From contig NZ_CABVII010000011.1 of assembly GCF_902497995.1 (NCBI RefSeq), forward strand, positions 62,001 to 126,000: a stretch of DNA of 64,000 nt, given 5' to 3'. Positions 8,765 to 16,886 of the stretch are shown here, piece after piece. Within the stretch, counting starts at the first letter, position 1. Each line of letters opens with the position of its first letter. Both the position numbers and the translations under genes were made by a program. The DNA is from Pseudomonas fluorescens. Its GTDB lineage: Bacteria > Pseudomonadota > Gammaproteobacteria > Pseudomonadales > Pseudomonadaceae. A model generated the notes under the pieces. The model was given only the letters and a program-made list of their open reading frames with translations, was not told the origin of the DNA and searched no databases.

Positions 8765-11563
8765 ATGCAATCCGACGACCAACTCAACACCGTGGACGTG
8801 CTTGATCCTGCCCAGCTCAAGCGCATCGAGTCTCTGCACAGAGGTTTCCTGTATCAGCACCTGTATGGTGTGGGTTGCTTGTTCTTGGCGCAGGCTGCGG
8901 GCGTCAAAGAGGTGCTGGTCGAGCTGGATGAAGACATCGAACTCAGCACTGATGCTGGACGAGTCTATGTCCAGGTCAAAACACGCTCTCAGCCGCTGAT
9001 GCCTGGCGACGTTACAGGCGCATTGGAGCGCTTCGAGCAGATTCGGCAGTCGCATGGGCCTGAGGGTCGTTCTGGGAATCCAGAGTTCGTGATCGTTGCG
9101 AACCAGCCACTCGGCAGAACGCTTCAGGCGGAGGTAGACGAGAAACAGACGCCTTCGGATCTGATTTATCTCTATCCCGGATCGAAGGCCCCGCGCCCTG
9201 AATACCTTCCGCCTGCGTGGGTGACATTGGAGGAGGCGGCCCAGTGGTGCGTAGACTTGGCTGAAAAGCTGCAGTTCTCGCTTCTCTCACCTTCTGCGCT
9301 GACCTGGAAAATGGCGGGGTTGGTGATGCTGGCGTCCGCTGGCGGTAACGGAAACGCCAAGCACGTATTCCGCACTTCGGACTTGCCGGGCTTGTTCGAG
9401 CAACTGATCGTTCAGCTCCAAGATTTTCCTACGCCGCCTGCCTCCTACAGGCCTCAACAGAACGAACCTGCACTGGTATCGGCGGAGCGGGTACGGATCA
9501 TTTGCGGTTTGTCCGGTGCCGGGAAAACGACTTGGGCAGCCTACGCGGCTCTGCATAGCCCTGAACCATGTGCCTACTACGACGTTGGTGACCTCCCAGG
9601 GCCCTCGATTGCGAGCTCAATCGTGCGCGAGCTTGCCTCCAAGTACTCCCAAAAAGACCCCGAAGGTATTCGGAAAATTCTGTTGCCTGGTGCTAGCGGA
9701 TACGAAGCCATTCGGGCATTCGACCGCTTTTTGGAACAGGCTCAGGCGCCCTTGGTTGTTGTTATAGACAACGCGCACCGCGTGCCAGTCGCCTACCTGC
9801 GAGATTTGCTGAGCGCGACCCGCCACATCCGTTTCACACTTCTGTGCCAGCCCCATGAAAACGTCCGGGAACTTGAAGCGGTCATGACGTTGCGGCGGGA
9901 GACGCTTCTCGGGTGGGATCTGGATACCGTGGCACGGGTGGCCAGTGACGCCGGCGCGTTCGGCAGTGCACGGGCATTTGAGCAACTCCGAACATACTCC
10001 GGTGGGTTGCCACTGTACGTTGACAGCGCCGTTACGGTTGCCCTGTCAGAATATGGCGGAGACATCGAGGCGCTCTGTGTCGATCTCGGCCAGCAATCGA
10101 ACGTAGTGGAAACGGCCCAGGAGGTCATCCTGGCTCGCGTTTACGATGGTTTCGAGCAGATTACCCAGAACGCGTTAGCCATTGTCAGCCTTGCTGATAC
10201 AGGGCTCACGCATGAGGAAGTCGTCCGTTTGCTATCGGCTACGCTCAAGCTGTCCCAAGGCGGCGCGGCTGCGGCCATCAAAAAAATCCAGGCCACAGGG
10301 ACAGTTGAGGTGTTTGGCGCCAAGACACTCAAAGTCCATGACGCTGTCCGTACTCTGGGCCTACGTCACCTGGAGCTCATGGGCGAGCCCGTGATCACTG
10401 AGGCATTGGTAGCGCTGAAGGAGCTGCTGATCCGAAGCCTGGAAAAGAGTCGTGATGTCTCGCGGTTTTCGCTGCTCACGCGTGTTTTTATCAGGCTCCA
10501 CGATGTGATGACCCTGATCGGCCTCGCAGGCGAGGAACTGTTTTACGAGATGGGTATATCGGTCGACATAACCTCCAGCTTGAAGCGGGCACTTGATGCG
10601 GACGAACTCAACCCACACGAGGCGTTCTGGGCGCTTGATGCCCTAGTGTTTTCCTACATGCGAGAAGGGCGCTTTGACGAGGCGGCTGAACCTCTCTCGA
10701 TGATGCAGCAGCTTCTTGATACTCACGGATTCGAGGCCCGCGAGCAGATCGCATGGGCGATGCGAAAAGTGCTGCTGGCGTCCGACCAGGGCCGTGCGGA
10801 AGAGGTTGAGCAGGCAGTAGCGTACGCCACCCCGAAAATTCCCGACCCCGACTACCGCCGAGTATTCGATTACAACCACGCAGTCGCGCTGTGGAAGTTG
10901 AAGCGCCACAAAGCCGCTGAAGCGATGTGCGAGAAAGTGGTCAGTGAATACTTTGAGATCTTGGGGCTGACGCCTAAAACTGTGAGGGGCAAAAATTCGG
11001 ATGTCCTGTGGGAGGTCATCAAGCGACCACCAAATGTCCATGAGCACATCAAGCACCTTGCGGACGCCTTGGAAGTGTACGCCAAAGCTCGCGAAGGCCA
11101 GGGGTTGAAAGCGCTCCTGCAACGTATCCATGCCATGAAATTTTATGGAATGGTGGAGGGGTACGAGTCGATTGTGCGGGTAGGGCAAGACTTGGCCGAT
11201 GAATTTGTGGGGGTCAAAGACTTCGTGGGTGCAAAGGAGGTCATGGAACAGCATGTCCTGCCGGTCGTTACTGGGGCAGGTCTTATCGGAAGGCTGGTTC
11301 AGGTCAGAAGTCAGTATGCGGTGATACTGGCTCGGTGTGGTGATCACCAAGGTGCAATCTCTGAAATCAGGCGGCTAGACCCCTACATGGAAGGCCTGGA
11401 AGATTGGCAGAAGCAGGAGCTGCATGGCCAAACTCTACTGATTGGCAGCATCATCAGTGAAAGCAGACGTGTGGCGTTCCGTTCCCAGATGGGGGCAGTA
11501 GGTCGCAACGAGCCGTGCCCGTGTGGGTCAGGGCGGAAGTTCAAAAAGTGCCACGGTGGTTAA
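8765..11563 (+). CDS. Nuclease-STAND NTPase-SEC-C protein, Avs-like candidate
   Basis: A 932-residue protein. Residues 1-150 look like the Cap4/DUF4297-type dsDNA endonuclease fold, with acidic residues in VELDEDIEL and the QxK motif VYVQVKTR. A STAND P-loop NTPase follows, with Walker A GLSGAGKTT (about 248-256) and Walker B PLVVVIDNAH (about 329). A long helical, TPR-like region comes next, and the last 22 residues form a SEC-C zinc motif (EPCPCGSGRKFKKCH). The order nuclease-NTPase-repeat sensor is that of antiviral STAND (Avs) proteins, though this one is shorter than the well-studied ones and the SEC-C tail is unusual. The ATG at 8765 was chosen because the 57 upstream residues look non-coding. 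Confidence 0.65.
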   Translation: MQSDDQLNTVDVLDPAQLKRIESLHRGFLYQHLYGVGCLFLAQAAGVKEVLVELDEDIELSTDAGRVYVQVKTRSQPLMPGDVTGALERFEQIRQSHGPEGRSGNPEFVIVANQPLGRTLQAEVDEKQTPSDLIYLYPGSKAPRPEYLPPAWVTLEEAAQWCVDLAEKLQFSLLSPSALTWKMAGLVMLASAGGNGNAKHVFRTSDLPGLFEQLIVQLQDFPTPPASYRPQQNEPALVSAERVRIICGLSGAGKTTWAAYAALHSPEPCAYYDVGDLPGPSIASSIVRELASKYSQKDPEGIRKILLPGASGYEAIRAFDRFLEQAQAPLVVVIDNAHRVPVAYLRDLLSATRHIRFTLLCQPHENVRELEAVMTLRRETLLGWDLDTVARVASDAGAFGSARAFEQLRTYSGGLPLYVDSAVTVALSEYGGDIEALCVDLGQQSNVVETAQEVILARVYDGFEQITQNALAIVSLADTGLTHEEVVRLLSATLKLSQGGAAAAIKKIQATGTVEVFGAKTLKVHDAVRTLGLRHLELMGEPVITEALVALKELLIRSLEKSRDVSRFSLLTRVFIRLHDVMTLIGLAGEELFYEMGISVDITSSLKRALDADELNPHEAFWALDALVFSYMREGRFDEAAEPLSMMQQLLDTHGFEAREQIAWAMRKVLLASDQGRAEEVEQAVAYATPKIPDPDYRRVFDYNHAVALWKLKRHKAAEAMCEKVVSEYFEILGLTPKTVRGKNSDVLWEVIKRPPNVHEHIKHLADALEVYAKAREGQGLKALLQRIHAMKFYGMVEGYESIVRVGQDLADEFVGVKDFVGAKEVMEQHVLPVVTGAGLIGRLVQVRSQYAVILARCGDHQGAISEIRRLDPYMEGLEDWQKQELHGQTLLIGSIISESRRVAFRSQMGAVGRNEPCPCGSGRKFKKCHGG

Positions 11564-11702
11564 TTCCTGAATGTGCAGCCGCGCCTTTCGAACCGCGAGC
11601 GGCCCTGAGGGGAGAGGTTGTGTTCAATTCATTTCGGTTTCAGGTCATCGCTTGCCAGCTAAGCTGCGGCATAAAGTGGCGTCAACGGGGAGGTCGATCC
11701 TT

Positions 11703-11718
11703 CGGGCCAATGGGCCCG
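11703..11718. terminator. GC-rich hairpin after the exonuclease gene
   Basis: A perfect stem CGGGCC/GGCCCG with loop AATG lies just past the stop of the minus-strand exonuclease gene. Related hairpins occur at 12790-12805 (after the first paralog) and at 16171-16185 (after the exonuclease remnant). No long T-run follows, so termination efficiency is uncertain. Confidence 0.4.
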
Positions 11719-11727
11719 GCTCATCAG

Positions 11728-12345
11728 TTAGCTAAGCATTTCCTTCACGATGGAGGCCACATTTCTTGCGTCGTCTATCCCACGGTGATAGGTACCCTGC
11801 CAAACCAAGCCCAACGACTCTACCGTGTGCTTAAGTGATTTAGGTCGATCGTCATATAAGCCGGCATGCCATTTCCTGGAATTGAAATGCGGCAAGCCCT
11901 CGAGCAGGGAAGGGCATCCAGCTAAGCCGGCATCGCGCTCAAGCTGTCTTGCGTCATAGTCGCCCCAAGATGACCAAGCCGCGTTTGGATAACTATGAGC
12001 AAATGTTCGTAGCTCTTCGCCAATCTCTCGATAGGTTCGGGCACCATCCACGTCGGGTTGTTGAATGGACGTAAGCTTCGTGCAGAAATCGGTCAGGGTA
12101 GGGTTGATCTGAGGCCGAACGAAGCGCTGGAATTCGTCGACGATTTCAAGTGACTCCAAATCAATCACCACCAGGCCAATCTCAATTGTTTCCATCTGCT
12201 CGGGGGCGACTGTGAGCGAACGTGGCGGCTCAGATTTCTCAATCTCATCGCAGGTTGCCTCAAGGTCTACGCAATACAGATAGTGGTATGGCGCGAGGAG
12301 GTTTTGGATAGCTTGGAGATGAAGGAGTTTTGCTTCGATGCTCAT
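11728..12345 (-). CDS. DEDDh 3'-5' exonuclease, ERI1/DnaQ-like
   Basis: A 205-residue protein with the RNase T/DnaQ exonuclease fold. Exo I is YCVDLEATC (Asp-Glu near residues 26-28), Exo II includes SSWGDYDARQLERD, and Exo III is HRGIDDARN, the His-x4-Asp of the DEDDh class. Its spacing and the Trp/Tyr-rich Exo II resemble the ERI1-like (3'hExo) subgroup, which degrades RNA or nucleic-acid 3' ends. It stands between the STAND gene and the tandem paralog family. Part of the same gene exists as a remnant at 16.2-16.46 kb in the same orientation. Function in the island is unknown. Confidence 0.75.
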   Translation of the reverse strand: MSIEAKLLHLQAIQNLLAPYHYLYCVDLEATCDEIEKSEPPRSLTVAPEQMETIEIGLVVIDLESLEIVDEFQRFVRPQINPTLTDFCTKLTSIQQPDVDGARTYREIGEELRTFAHSYPNAAWSSWGDYDARQLERDAGLAGCPSLLEGLPHFNSRKWHAGLYDDRPKSLKHTVESLGLVWQGTYHRGIDDARNVASIVKEMLS

Positions 12346-12445
12346 GGCATGGGAAACCTTACTTGGAGTTTGTACAGGTTACGAGCCATCCAGCTCTCGC
12401 TCCATCCTGACTGCAGGCGCCGTCCATTGCGCCAGTGCCGAGCAT

Positions 12446-12724
12446 TCATTCATCATCCGCTGAGAGCGGAGAGTTGATGTCAACATCGATGGCGCCGATC
12501 AAAGAATCGAGGCTAACTTGGAGAGTTGAATCGAGGGCGATCAGCTTCCCAGGGTTACTCAGGATATCGTCCTCTAACAGCGTCAGAAACTCGCAAAGCT
12601 CCCGATCATTCTTGGAGGTTTCTGTGCCATCCGTCTCATTGCGAGAAAGGATCGTGGATACGGATGAAGCAGGATTTGATTCGTTCATGGTACTGACATT
12701 ATCCGCGCTTGAAGCGCTTGTCAT
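12446..12724 (-). pseudogene. PrlF-family antitoxin lacking its DNA-binding core
   Basis: The C-terminal half (EFLTLLEDDI...NPGKL...GAIDVDINSPLSADDE, in pieces) matches the C terminus of PrlF/SohA antitoxins, which normally pair with YhaV toxins. The N terminus keeps a trace of the family start (SSVSTILSRNET), but the AbrB-like QTTIP...LGL region that binds DNA is missing, so the gene appears internally deleted by about 35 codons. No YhaV toxin gene follows; the next gene on this strand is the exonuclease. It could still be translated as a 92-residue protein. Confidence 0.5.
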
Positions 12725-12789
12725 GCGCCGAGTGTAGATTTCGAAAGAGGCTGAGTGGTGAGGGGCGGCGAGAGGATTTGTCGCCGGTT

Positions 12790-12805
12790 CGGGCCGGCTG
12801 GCCCG
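12790..12805. repeat. GC-rich hairpin after paralog A
   Basis: Stem CGGGCC/GGCCCG with loop GGCT, downstream of the minus-strand gene at 12872-13342. It has the same core as the hairpins at 11703 and 16171, suggesting a shared 3' end element in this island. Confidence 0.4.
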
Positions 12806-12871
12806 GCTAGGGTTAGGTTTTTCAGATGGAGGTGAAGTGCTGTTATCGATCGAGGAATATCGACCAAGGCA

Positions 12872-13342
12872 TCAGATCCTACCTTGTTTAATGCCTAAGT
12901 TATGGCAGTCCATAATAATATATGCATAGCTCCCAATGGCTTCGCTGCGTTCATCGCCACTACCAACCTCAGTTTCATCGTATGTATCTATCATCCAATC
13001 ATTATGAGAGACTCTCTTGGCTATTCTCATCCATGCGTGCGTAGCTTTGTTGATATCCGTGTCCTCTGTATCCCAGCAGTGAACTATAGAGAGGATGCCT
13101 TTAGATAAATGTATAATTTTTATGGGTGAAAACACGCTTGCCATAATAGCATGTTCGATGAATTTTATAACGCTAGGGTTGAAAGTTCTGTCCCATAGCA
13201 CAGCGAAATTTTGAACAAGTAGACCGGTAGGCTCTACATCGTTATCGTAGGGAAATTTAGTACTAAATACTGTATATGCTCCACCATGATCGTCAATGTG
13301 AGATTGCTCATGTTCGATGTGAAGTAGATGAGAATAGGTCAT
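12872..13342 (-). CDS. Tandem paralog A, unknown family
   Basis: A 156-residue protein of unknown function. It begins MTYSHLLHIEHEQ and shares with the two upstream genes an N-terminal module: H/EHEQ start, AYTVFST, FAVLW, an IE-rich helix, SPIKI, then SKGILSIV. It lacks any recombinase part and ends after about 150 residues. An AGGTGA ribosome-binding site precedes the ATG, and the leader resembles that of paralog B, showing gene duplication including the 5' region. Base composition is AT-richer than the core chromosome. I cannot assign a fold. Confidence 0.55.
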   Translation of the reverse strand: MTYSHLLHIEHEQSHIDDHGGAYTVFSTKFPYDNDVEPTGLLVQNFAVLWDRTFNPSVIKFIEHAIMASVFSPIKIIHLSKGILSIVHCWDTEDTDINKATHAWMRIAKRVSHNDWMIDTYDETEVGSGDERSEAIGSYAYIIMDCHNLGIKQGRI

Positions 13343-13538
13343 GGTAGGTCACCTGTTTGGCGAAGTGACTAAACCTTGCATTCACAAAGCCTGGTCTACC
13401 CGATAACACTTTACTCATTTAATTTTTTGAAACTTGGCAAGTGGCAACTGATTAATTGAGTTGAACTGTGTCCCATAAAATTCGCCAGGGACTGCGGTTT
13501 CATGACTTTCAGGATATTGAAAGCTACAGACCGCCGGA

Positions 13539-13739
13539 TCAGGTGAATTGGAATGTTTTTGTACGGGCAGTCAGGGCTTCGAGTAGGTAAGGCTGGACAA
13601 TCCGGTTCAACTCCTCCGTGCTCATCGGGCGCTTGGCGTTGCCTGCGGACGGAAACAGATAGTCACCTGCTGAAAGGTTCGCTGCCTCAATGTACCTTTC
13701 AAACAAGGCTGCTGAGTCGGAAGACAAAATCACGATCAT
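13539..13739 (-). pseudogene. Fragment of a tyrosine-recombinase catalytic domain
   Basis: A 66-codon stretch whose residues (LSSDSAALFERYIEAANL, then GDYLFPSAG) align with the middle of the recombinase domain of paralog C (LSADAYALINHYVEASGL, then NDFLFPSAG). Both the Arg-I region before it and the His-Arg...His-Tyr region after it are absent. It lies directly downstream of paralog B, so B was probably once a full-length fusion that lost most of its recombinase part. Homology seems to extend a few codons upstream of the ATG, up to near the B stop. Confidence 0.6.
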
Positions 13740-13787
13740 TTCCTTTACACATGATTTTTTTGGTCTGGAAGCGATAGTCGACTGGTC

Positions 13788-14390
13788 TCAAAAAATTATG
13801 TCATCGTCAAAAAAATCTGGGTCTTCTCGCAACTCTTTCGCCTTTGCCTCCGCTTTCTCTCGAAAGTCTGTCCCAAAGACATTTTCAGGTGTCCAGTCAT
13901 CCTTAAACAAGAACATATCAGGCGTGAAGTCTGTGATTCCGAGCTCGTTGTTATCCAGAATTTCACGAGCGAATTGTCTAAATATCCTGCCGCCATCGAA
14001 GCCGAATCCTGCGTCGGTATCTTTGATAAACAGTACAGTCCATTCGTCATACATCACACCGGAAGCAAGCTTCTCCCAAGTGAGCTGAAACAGCTCATAC
14101 GTCTCGCCGATTAAAATAGAGTCATACACAACGACAAGCATCCCTTTGGAGGCACTCAACAGCTTCACAGGGGAGAGGATGGTTATGACAATCGACTGCT
14201 CAATCAAATCGATTACCCTTGTGTCGGGGCTACCTTCCCACAGCACAGCAAATCTTTGAATGCATACAGAATCAAGTGGTATGCAGTTAGCGCCCCATAA
14301 TTGCTGCGTAGAGAAAATTGTATACGCCCCCTCACCATCATCATTGTGGGGTTGCTCATGTTCGGTATAAAGCCAGCGGGAATAGATCAT
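13788..14390 (-). CDS. Tandem paralog B, unknown family
   Basis: About 200 residues from the ATG at 14390, chosen because its leader (CTTCGCCAAA...GGTG...ATG) aligns with that of paralog A and the protein start MIYSRWLYTEHEQ aligns with A and C. The shared module follows: AYTIFST, RFAVLWEG, VIDLIEQSI, SPVKLL, SKGMLVVV, then EILDNNELGI as in paralog C. The C terminus is a charged, acidic tail ending DDDIIF. It is followed by a recombinase fragment, so it may be a truncated version of a recombinase fusion. Function unknown. Confidence 0.55.
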   Translation of the reverse strand: MIYSRWLYTEHEQPHNDDGEGAYTIFSTQQLWGANCIPLDSVCIQRFAVLWEGSPDTRVIDLIEQSIVITILSPVKLLSASKGMLVVVYDSILIGETYELFQLTWEKLASGVMYDEWTVLFIKDTDAGFGFDGGRIFRQFAREILDNNELGITDFTPDMFLFKDDWTPENVFGTDFREKAEAKAKELREDPDFFDDDIIF

Positions 14391-14484
14391 GAGATGGGCA
14401 CCGTTTTTGGCGAAGGGACTGTGATGATCGTCTCTGCGTAAGAGGGTTTGCACCGACACAACTCGTGACAGTCCGGCTAAAATA

Positions 14485-15660
14485 TTAAGCGTCTGGCTTC
14501 CTAACGCGCGGGGAGAGGTAACACTCAGTCATCAGTTGCTGGGAGTGTCCAAGTTTGCGAACAATGCTTTGCATTACAGCCTCCGAACGCTCCAGCCTCA
14601 AGGCCCGCCCGATGCTGTGTAAAGAGAGATGTCGAGGGGCAATATTTGCTTCAATGAGCCACGACTTAAACACTTTCTTCATGACAGCAGGGCTAATCGG
14701 CTGTTTATAGTCTCCAGCTGAGGGAAATAGAAAGTCATTACCAGAGAGGCCGCTTGCTTCAACATAATGGTTGATCAAGGCGTAAGCATCGGCAGACAGC
14801 GCTTGCGTCCTTGTTTTCCAAAACTTCTTGGCTAACTGCACGGTCATGCATGCATTCTTGGACAAATCACTCGCCTTCATCTCTCTGATTTCATTTACAC
14901 GGAGCCCTTCAACACACAACAATGCATACAGGCACGCATCACGGAGGTTGCCCCTGCGCTTAACGGCTTGACCAATGGCCTCAAGCTCGCTCTGATTTAA
15001 AGGCTCTAGCTCTGGAGGAAAATCCTCGAGACTCGAAGTTTGCCTCCACGCATTCGAGCACTTAAGACACTCTAAAGAGGAAGCGTGTTCAAGCTGCATC
15101 GCCGGGGTTGCTGAGGCACACAGCCCTATGTCCCCAGCGGCAAATCGGAGCTCGATCGCATCGTCAACGATATCTTGGGAGCGACCGAGTATAGGCGTCA
15201 CATACTGCTCAACTCCCAATTCATTGGACGCAAGGATTTCTTTGACCGCTGGCCAAAATGCGTAATCGGAGCGGCAAGAATAGACTTCGTTCTCACACGC
15301 GAAATCTACTTTCAATCCCTGATTGAGATCCAGCTCGGTGATCGGAGTCCACAAGGTCTCCATAGCAGGGAAGGTGATGCTGGCCACCTCTCTGCTCAAA
15401 AAGAGATAGAGCAAATTTTTGTGAACTGCGACCACCTTTACCCCGGACATGGCACCTTGGATGTGTGCTTGCTCCAGTGTCTCCATGACGAAGCTGTTCT
15501 CTAGAGGCTGGTTGTACAAGATTGCGAAGCGCTGCTTGGATGCCTGGGTCATCAGTTCAAGATTGGGGGTTTTCCACTGTAGGCAGCTGAAGACAGCATA
15601 GTGGAGACCATCGAGCGCTACGGGAGGGCTTTCGAGGTGAAGCAGGTGTGAAAAGATCAT
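14485..15660 (-). CDS. Paralog C: unknown module fused to a tyrosine recombinase
   Basis: A 391-residue protein. Residues 1-165 are the module shared with paralogs A and B (MIFSHLLHLE, YAVFS, QRFAILYN, ASNELGVEQY). Residues ~210-390 form a tyrosine-recombinase catalytic domain: LLCVEGLRVNEIREM supplies Arg-I, LSLHSIGRAL stands in the HxxR box with one extra residue, and LGHSQQLMTECYL supplies the final His and the Tyr nine residues on. The core is small and lacks a classical core-binding domain, for which the unknown module may substitute. An AGGAGAG ribosome-binding site precedes the ATG. Activity is uncertain because of the altered HxxR box. Confidence 0.6.
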   Translation of the reverse strand: MIFSHLLHLESPPVALDGLHYAVFSCLQWKTPNLELMTQASKQRFAILYNQPLENSFVMETLEQAHIQGAMSGVKVVAVHKNLLYLFLSREVASITFPAMETLWTPITELDLNQGLKVDFACENEVYSCRSDYAFWPAVKEILASNELGVEQYVTPILGRSQDIVDDAIELRFAAGDIGLCASATPAMQLEHASSLECLKCSNAWRQTSSLEDFPPELEPLNQSELEAIGQAVKRRGNLRDACLYALLCVEGLRVNEIREMKASDLSKNACMTVQLAKKFWKTRTQALSADAYALINHYVEASGLSGNDFLFPSAGDYKQPISPAVMKKVFKSWLIEANIAPRHLSLHSIGRALRLERSEAVMQSIVRKLGHSQQLMTECYLSPRVRKPDA

Positions 15661-16170
15661 GGCGGCTTCTCTCCTGAGGGGTAAGGATTACTGAAGTCGA
15701 CAGGAGGACGTCGGTCAAGATGAAGCGACCAGTGGTAATTTTTCTTTTGTAATCAGTATATTAAGAGTATACCCATTGATTTTTGATTAAGGCTTGAAGG
15801 CCGCGGTCGCCGATTACTGGGGAGGAAGCACAAGGGGTGAGTGTGAGCGGAGGTCTCGGCGCCAGGGACGCACGTATGTGCTGATGGCGAAGACTTCTGA
15901 AGTGAGGGTTTCCGGCATCGAGTGCCTGCCGGGCAAATGACGTTCTAGGCGCCGTGAACCACGCGATCTCAGCTGCCTGTAACGTACTTTTTGCTCTGTA
16001 ACGCCACTTAAGTTGAACCAGAAAGTTACGTTACAGTTCGCGTTAGAAAACTAGTGGAGTATGCCGATGTGAGGATTCAAGCCCACAGGGCAGAGACTCG
16101 GCTGTTCGACACATCCCCGCCGATCGATCAGCGGTGCTAAAACAGCAGCCCAAATAGGACATCGCTTTCT
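15661..16170. other. Intergenic stretch, no gene recognised
   Basis: About 500 bases between paralog C and the exonuclease remnant. It includes an AT-rich patch (15730-15790) that could hold the promoter for the minus-strand paralog array. I see no protein homology, tRNA or clear repeat in it. Confidence 0.4.
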
Positions 16171-16457
16171 CGGGCACCTGGCCCGGCTCATGCCGTCAGC
16201 CGAGCATTTATCCCCCGATGGTAGGTACCCTGCCAATCCAAACCCAGCGACTCCACCGTTTGCATAAGTCCTTTCGGTCGATTGTCATATAGGCCGGCAT
16301 ACCATTTCCTGGCATTGAAATGTGGCAAGCCTTCGAGCAGAGAAGGGCACGCAGCAAACCCAGCATCGCGTTCAAGCTGCCGAGCATCGTAGTCACCCCA
16401 TGACGCCCAGGCCGCGTTTGGATACCGCGTAGCAAATGTTCGGAGCTCTTCGCCAAG
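16171..16457 (-). pseudogene. 3' remnant of a DEDDh exonuclease gene
   Basis: This stretch matches the 3' part of the exonuclease gene at 11.7-12.0 kb over most of its length, in the same orientation. It runs from the downstream hairpin (16171-16185) through the Exo III region to the equivalent of about codon 105. It carries an internal deletion of roughly 30-40 bases near the 3' end and frameshifts, and it stops abruptly at 16457 where unrelated sequence begins. It is a dead partial copy, showing that the paralog array lies between two copies of this gene. Confidence 0.75.
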
Positions 16458-16458
16458 G

Positions 16459-16628
16459 AGGCAGTCTCAGTTACCTGTAGCTCAAGTCCAAGAGCTGGTG
16501 CAATTGGTTAGCACGTTGCGAGAGCTGGTAGCCCACATAAGCCCTGGACAAGGGTTTTTTGAGTGCATGGAACAAGAGCTCAGCGTGTCCAAATTCTGGA
16601 CGAATAGCTCCCTGTTCTACGTTGGATG
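16459..16628 (+). pseudogene. Possible 3' end of an unrecognised gene
   Basis: From the junction with the exonuclease remnant, one plus-strand frame stays open for about 55 codons to a TGA at 16626-16628. Its composition is protein-like (LPVAQVQELVQLV, then ISPGQGFFECMEQE). There is no start codon with a ribosome-binding site. It looks like the tail of a gene cut by the same event that truncated the exonuclease copy. I do not recognise the family. Confidence 0.3.
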
Positions 16629-16829
16629 AGCTTAAGGCTAAATTTATTTTTTTGATAAAAAAGTCGTAACCCCAGCCATTTTTTGCAGATTTGGTGCATC
16701 AACTCCTGCGCGAGAAAATGGTTATTTTACGGATGTTTGCAGTGTTTACTTGTTTGTTAGTTGAGGATGGCAATATATGGTAAATAATTGATTTTTATCG
16801 GTTTTCATAAGTTTTTTTTTAAAAAAAAT

Positions 16830-16857
16830 TTGACACCTAGCGCAGTTGCGATCTAGC
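16830..16857 (+). promoter_or_regulatory. Candidate promoter of the integrase operon
   Basis: A TTGACA -35 box at 16830-16835, preceded by long T and A tracts that could act as an UP element, is followed 16-17 bases later by a weak -10-like TCTAGC. A GGGAGG ribosome-binding site at 16873-16878 precedes the ATG at 16887. The 16640-16886 region is very AT-rich, as expected at the end of an integrative element. Confidence 0.4.
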
Positions 16858-16886
16858 TTTCAAGGAGATTCCTGGGAGGTGCATCG

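Noticed and set aside
13471-13565. Plus-strand frame containing a GLRFHDF motif reminiscent of an integrase HxLR box
   Set aside because: It is short, on the opposite strand to the recombinase fragment, and shows no other recombinase feature; probably chance.
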